A stretch of DNA of 64,000 nucleotides from Lanius collurio (taxonomy: Eukaryota > Chordata > Aves > Passeriformes > Laniidae), in contig JACBWW010000029.1 in the NCBI GenBank assembly GCA_020086605.1, positions 914,795 to 978,794 on the forward strand. Direction: 5' to 3'. Positions 60,201 to 64,000 of this stretch are shown here, one piece after another (within the stretch, counting starts at the first letter, position 1; each line of letters opens with the position of its first letter). The notes below the pieces were generated by a model, which saw only the letters and a program-made list of their open reading frames with translations, made no database searches and was not told where the DNA came from. Made by a program: the position numbers and the translations under genes.

Positions 60201-63200
60201 ATGTTGGAAAGGTTAGGTCAGCCAGGGAAAAGGGAAACTGCTGGCTCAGAGGTGGGGGCTGTCCCCACAGCTGACTCTGCAGCCAGTTTGCTACATAAGC
60301 TGGAAAAAGCAAAAAGCTCTGGCTCAGCTGGACCCAGGGCAGGGGCAGAAGCAGCAGGATGGGTGGTTCAGGTTAAAGACAAACCTGCTGCTGAGTCTGG
60401 CCATGAAGGGTTAATGCTGCTACAAAGGGGGAGCAGAGGACGCTGCTGCAAGGCAGGCTCCAGGCTCTGGGCTCTGCCAGAGGCTGTGCTCACACGGAGC
60501 AGGATTTCTACACTTCCTGCAAAGAAAACTGCTTAACAGCCTGTATTTAATGTTCAAGTGGACAACAGGAACTGAGACTCCTGCCCCTTCCTTCCCCCGC
60601 AGCAAAGAACAGCAGGCTCGGGCTGTCTGTGCCCTGCAAGCCCCCGGACAGGGAGGGCAGTGCCAGTCCCCCCCAGCAGCCCCTCTGCCCCGAGCAGGGC
60701 TGCCCTGTGACACAGCCCCGAGAAGGCAGATCCGGAGGGTCACCCCTGCACAGCCCTCCCTTGGCTGCAGGGAACAGGACACAGCACCTCCCCAGCCTCG
60801 CAGCCAGCAGGGAGCAGCCCCAGGGCCACAGGGCCAGCCGGGATGGGTAATCCAGGGAACAGCCGCTCTAATCACAGCCAAAACAGCCGGATTACAGCCT
60901 GCCAAGGGTGCTTAGAAAGCAGCAATATGGTGTCTGTCCTCATGGCCAGCCAGAGCTGCAGCACAACACCGCTTCGTGGGGTCACACGACACCCCTGCAG
61001 CTCAGGGACACCCAGGGAAGGGTGTTGGGGACAGGTCAAAGCTGGGAATGGCGAGCTGGACCGGGCTCATACATGCATGTGAGCACTCTGCATGGGACAC
61101 TCACCCAACCTGGCCCCGCAGTTCGTGCAGGAATCCAGCAGCAAGAACCTCCTGCCTGAAAACAGCATTTGCAGTTGCCAGGATGGAGTTTTGCCTGCCC
61201 AGCCCCAGCCCCACTGGGGTCAGCATCAAGCATCAGGGCAGCATCAAGAAAGGGTTCATTTGCTCCAGAAGGTTTAGATCCCCTCTCTGCACTTCCCAGC
61301 AAGGTCAGCAAAGCCCTGCTCCTGTGAGACACCGTGGTGCTCTGGGCCTGGCCCAGTCCCAGAGTCACTTCCATACAGAATTAGCACTGATCTGTTTATT
61401 AAACAACTTCTCCACCAGGTGGTTGGAGTTAATCAGTGATTGAGGATGGGACGGCAGCTGCTGGCAGGTTCCCCCTCTGAATCATCATGAGCAAATACAC
61501 AAAACCAGATGGGCAGAGCCCACCCCACCTCCGGCACAGCTTCTGCCGTCATGTTCCACACAAAAGCCGTGGAGAGGCTGCCACGGCTTGGCACACACTG
61601 GAGATGGGGGCTAGAGGGTGCCAAAGACAGCAAGGTGACCCCAAGGACAAGGGCCATGGGCACAGTCCCTGCAGTCATCCCAGTCAAGACCCCCAAGGCA
61701 GGGAGAGCATCACTGACGTGGCCCCACAGCCCCCATTTTGGTGCCTCTTCCACACACAGACAGCACACCCGGGGAGGCCAAATCCCACCTCACCAAATCC
61801 CAAAGCTTCATTGTTACCATGGAAAGTTTACAAATACACATTCCCTACAAACCATGCTTCAAGCAAAAAACCCAAAACTGCTCGGATGTGCTAAAGCACA
61901 AAAAACCCTGAAGATCTGTCTGAGATGTCCCAAGACTGCAGGTCCAGGAGGTGCCACAGCTCCAGCTCAGCCTTGCCCTGCAGCCAGGGGAGCGCTGGGC
62001 ACTGCTGCCAGCTGAGGCATCCCCATCTGCCTGGATTCACACACCAACGTGGCTCCGTACGGCAGCGTTTGCCACAGGGACAGAGAGCCCTTTGTGGGCT
62101 GAATGGCACCATTGACCAGGCTTACACAGCAGATCAGACTGGAGTAACACGCCGGAGACATGAATTATTTCCATGGGATTTTAAGAGATAACTTTGTTTT
62201 TCATGAAGCACAGAACCTTTATCTCTTGGAAGGACTGCCTGGCTGCACAGCTAAAATTATACCCCACTGCCCACCAGCCCAGCACCCCAGCCACGTCATT
62301 GTACCACCCCCAAATCAATAATGCTTGGAGGTATCTTGGGAGCTTCGCCAGGCCAGGATGCTTTTGCAAAGCTTCCCAAGATTCCTGATGGAAGGCACTG
62401 GGGATAAAAGGGAAATGAAGCCAGAAGGACCATCAGGGCCCAAGCTGCCAGTCTGGCATGTCCAGTGTGACATCCCACAGCAGCACCAAGGCAAGAGGCC
62501 ACTTCCTTTGACTCCCACTGCTCAGCCACTGCCCTGTTTTCCCCCACTTTGAGGAAGTTGATAGTCAATTGGAAGGAATCCTTGCCCTTCTGCCCCACTT
62601 CTCAACCTTGCATCAGCCCTGGACTTCCTCAGGCTCTGGAGCCCTGAGCCCAATGCCAAGCCTGCTTTGCCACAGCAGCAAAGGTCTCGCAGCCTCTCTC
62701 CATCCTTCCTGTTCAGCTTTTCTTAGCACTTGCCCATCAAGTCATATTACAACAAAGCCACTTTTGTGACTCAGATCTTTATCTCACAGTGGCTGAGACA
62801 CTGCAGAAGCCCAGCTCATGTGAATAGCTCTGCCTTTCCCCCCTCACAGTGTCACCAGGGTTGTGACACTGGCAGGAGAGAAACTGGTCCAGGCAGCAGG
62901 GATGGGTTAACAATGCAGTTAACTCCGTGTTCCTCACCAAGGGTCCCACCTGAAGGGACTCAGCACTGGGCATGTGAACCATCAAACAATAACCTCTCCA
63001 TCCCACCAGGAAAGGAAGACTTGGGAGAGTCTCACCTGTCCCGCATGGAAACTCTGGATGATGTTCTCCACTTGGCCAAACTGGGTTTTTCAGCAGGAAC
63101 TGTTCCAAAGTGAAGTGCTCTGTCTTGTGCCCAGCACAGTCTGGCCCTGCCACAGCTCTGCGTTAATCAGGTTATTTTAATGAGCTGCAGCAGCTCTTGA

Positions 63201-64000
63201 CACAGAGACCACTTGAGGGGAGAGTGGGCAGAGCTGATGATGCCGGGTGGGGACGAAGGGCAGCGATGGCAGATGAAGTGACCGGAGCTCCGGGCGCTGC
63301 CTGCGAGTGCAGCCGCAGGTGCCGGGACAGCTGAGCCCGCCCTGCCTGCAGCCAGGACACGAGGAAACAAAACCCAGGAATGATGTAAACGAGCCCCGGA
63401 AAGGCTTCCCATTCCTGGAGAGGCTGAGGACACAGATGTCTGCAGCTGCAGGGAGGCACAGCCTAACATGAGTCCTCACTCCCAGTAAGGAGCAGTGGGG
63501 CTCAGAGAAACACGGGCCTGCCAGAGCCCTCCGGGCAGCACTGGCAACAACTACATACCCCCAGGATGGTCCTGGAAGATAAAGGGCCCAAAGCCAGCTA
63601 CCACCATCCTGGCAGGCAGCTTTCAGGCTGACCATCACCGTGTAGAGAACCAGCACATCGGACCAGCACAACCCCACAGCACCAAGAAGAGCCCTTGCTG
63701 TCCCCTGCCCAGGGGGCTTCTGGTGCTCTGCATGAACATGGCAATATCTCAGTCCTCCCACAGCCCACCAGAGCTCCAGCCCATCTGCCCCCCAGCACAG
63801 GGCAACGCCCCCCAGATGCCATCCCCACTCTCCTGCACTGGACACGGAGTGGTTTGTGCACTTAACAGCAAAACAAAATAAAATGGGATTTCTCCACTTC
63901 CCCACCCCGCTCCCATGTCTGGCACTTTTCCCTGTGCTTATTTTTGTTCACATCCTGGTGTTGTTTTATGGCAGAACCCCCCAGCCTGTCCCAACCTGCA
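57217..64000 (-). other. ARHGAP26 intron 1 (3' part)
   Basis: At least 6.8 kb of intron upstream of exon 2. No exon 1, promoter, CR1 copy or tandem array was recognised, apart from a C-run at about 60180-60189. Exon 1 must lie beyond the right edge. Confidence 0.75.

Noticed and set aside
1..64000. CRISPR arrays, prokaryote-like operons, tRNA or rRNA genes, endogenous viral coding sequence
   Set aside because: None was seen. The only regularly spaced repeats are head-to-tail minisatellites without spacers, and the sequence is vertebrate intron and exon throughout.

Overview
The window is vertebrate, almost certainly avian, nuclear DNA. It holds one recognisable protein-coding gene, ARHGAP26 (GRAF1, a BAR-PH-RhoGAP-SH3 protein), on the minus strand and spread over nearly the whole window. 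The case for a bird is the set of about 16 short pieces of CR1-type LINE 3' ends (some ending in ATTCTATG-like sequence), the compact introns, and the lack of mammalian Alu, L1 or B elements. The species cannot be read from the sequence; a songbird is plausible but not shown.

Eighteen consecutive internal coding exons can be placed to the base, each with an AG acceptor and a GT donor and with matching codon phases. They run from 57216 (exon 2, start of the BAR-domain part) down to 513 (exon 19, just past the RhoGAP domain). Together they give 1683 nt of open reading frame with no frameshift or stop. Exon 1 (about 52 residues) lies beyond 64000. The Ser/Pro-rich region, the SH3 domain and the stop codon lie to the left of base 1. 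Residue numbers assume a 52-residue first exon; this puts the RhoGAP arginine finger at Arg412, the position reported for GRAF1.

Layout from right to left: 57217-64000 is intron 1; 57216-51319 carries BAR exons 2-8; 51448-41323 carries PH exons 8-11; 26981-26945 is a 37-nt linker exon; 21118-513 carries RhoGAP exons 13-19. PH and RhoGAP boundaries fall close to exon edges. The largest introns are 11 (14.3 kb) and 17 (11.9 kb).

The rest is intronic. Besides CR1 pieces it holds a perfect-length 17 x 17-bp minisatellite (22287-22575), a degenerate 41-bp minisatellite (31185-31395), a 12-bp tandem repeat (14845-14892), an 18-bp tandem duplication (261-296), a CpG-dense block in intron 11 (37358-37836), and two good matches to the CTCF motif (37777-37790 on minus, 53540-53553 on plus). 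I saw no second gene, RNA gene, CRISPR array, provirus or prokaryote-like system. The many other open frames look like chance frames in GC-rich intron sequence. I did not find a new biological system; the main leads are the CpG/CTCF block and the 17-bp array.
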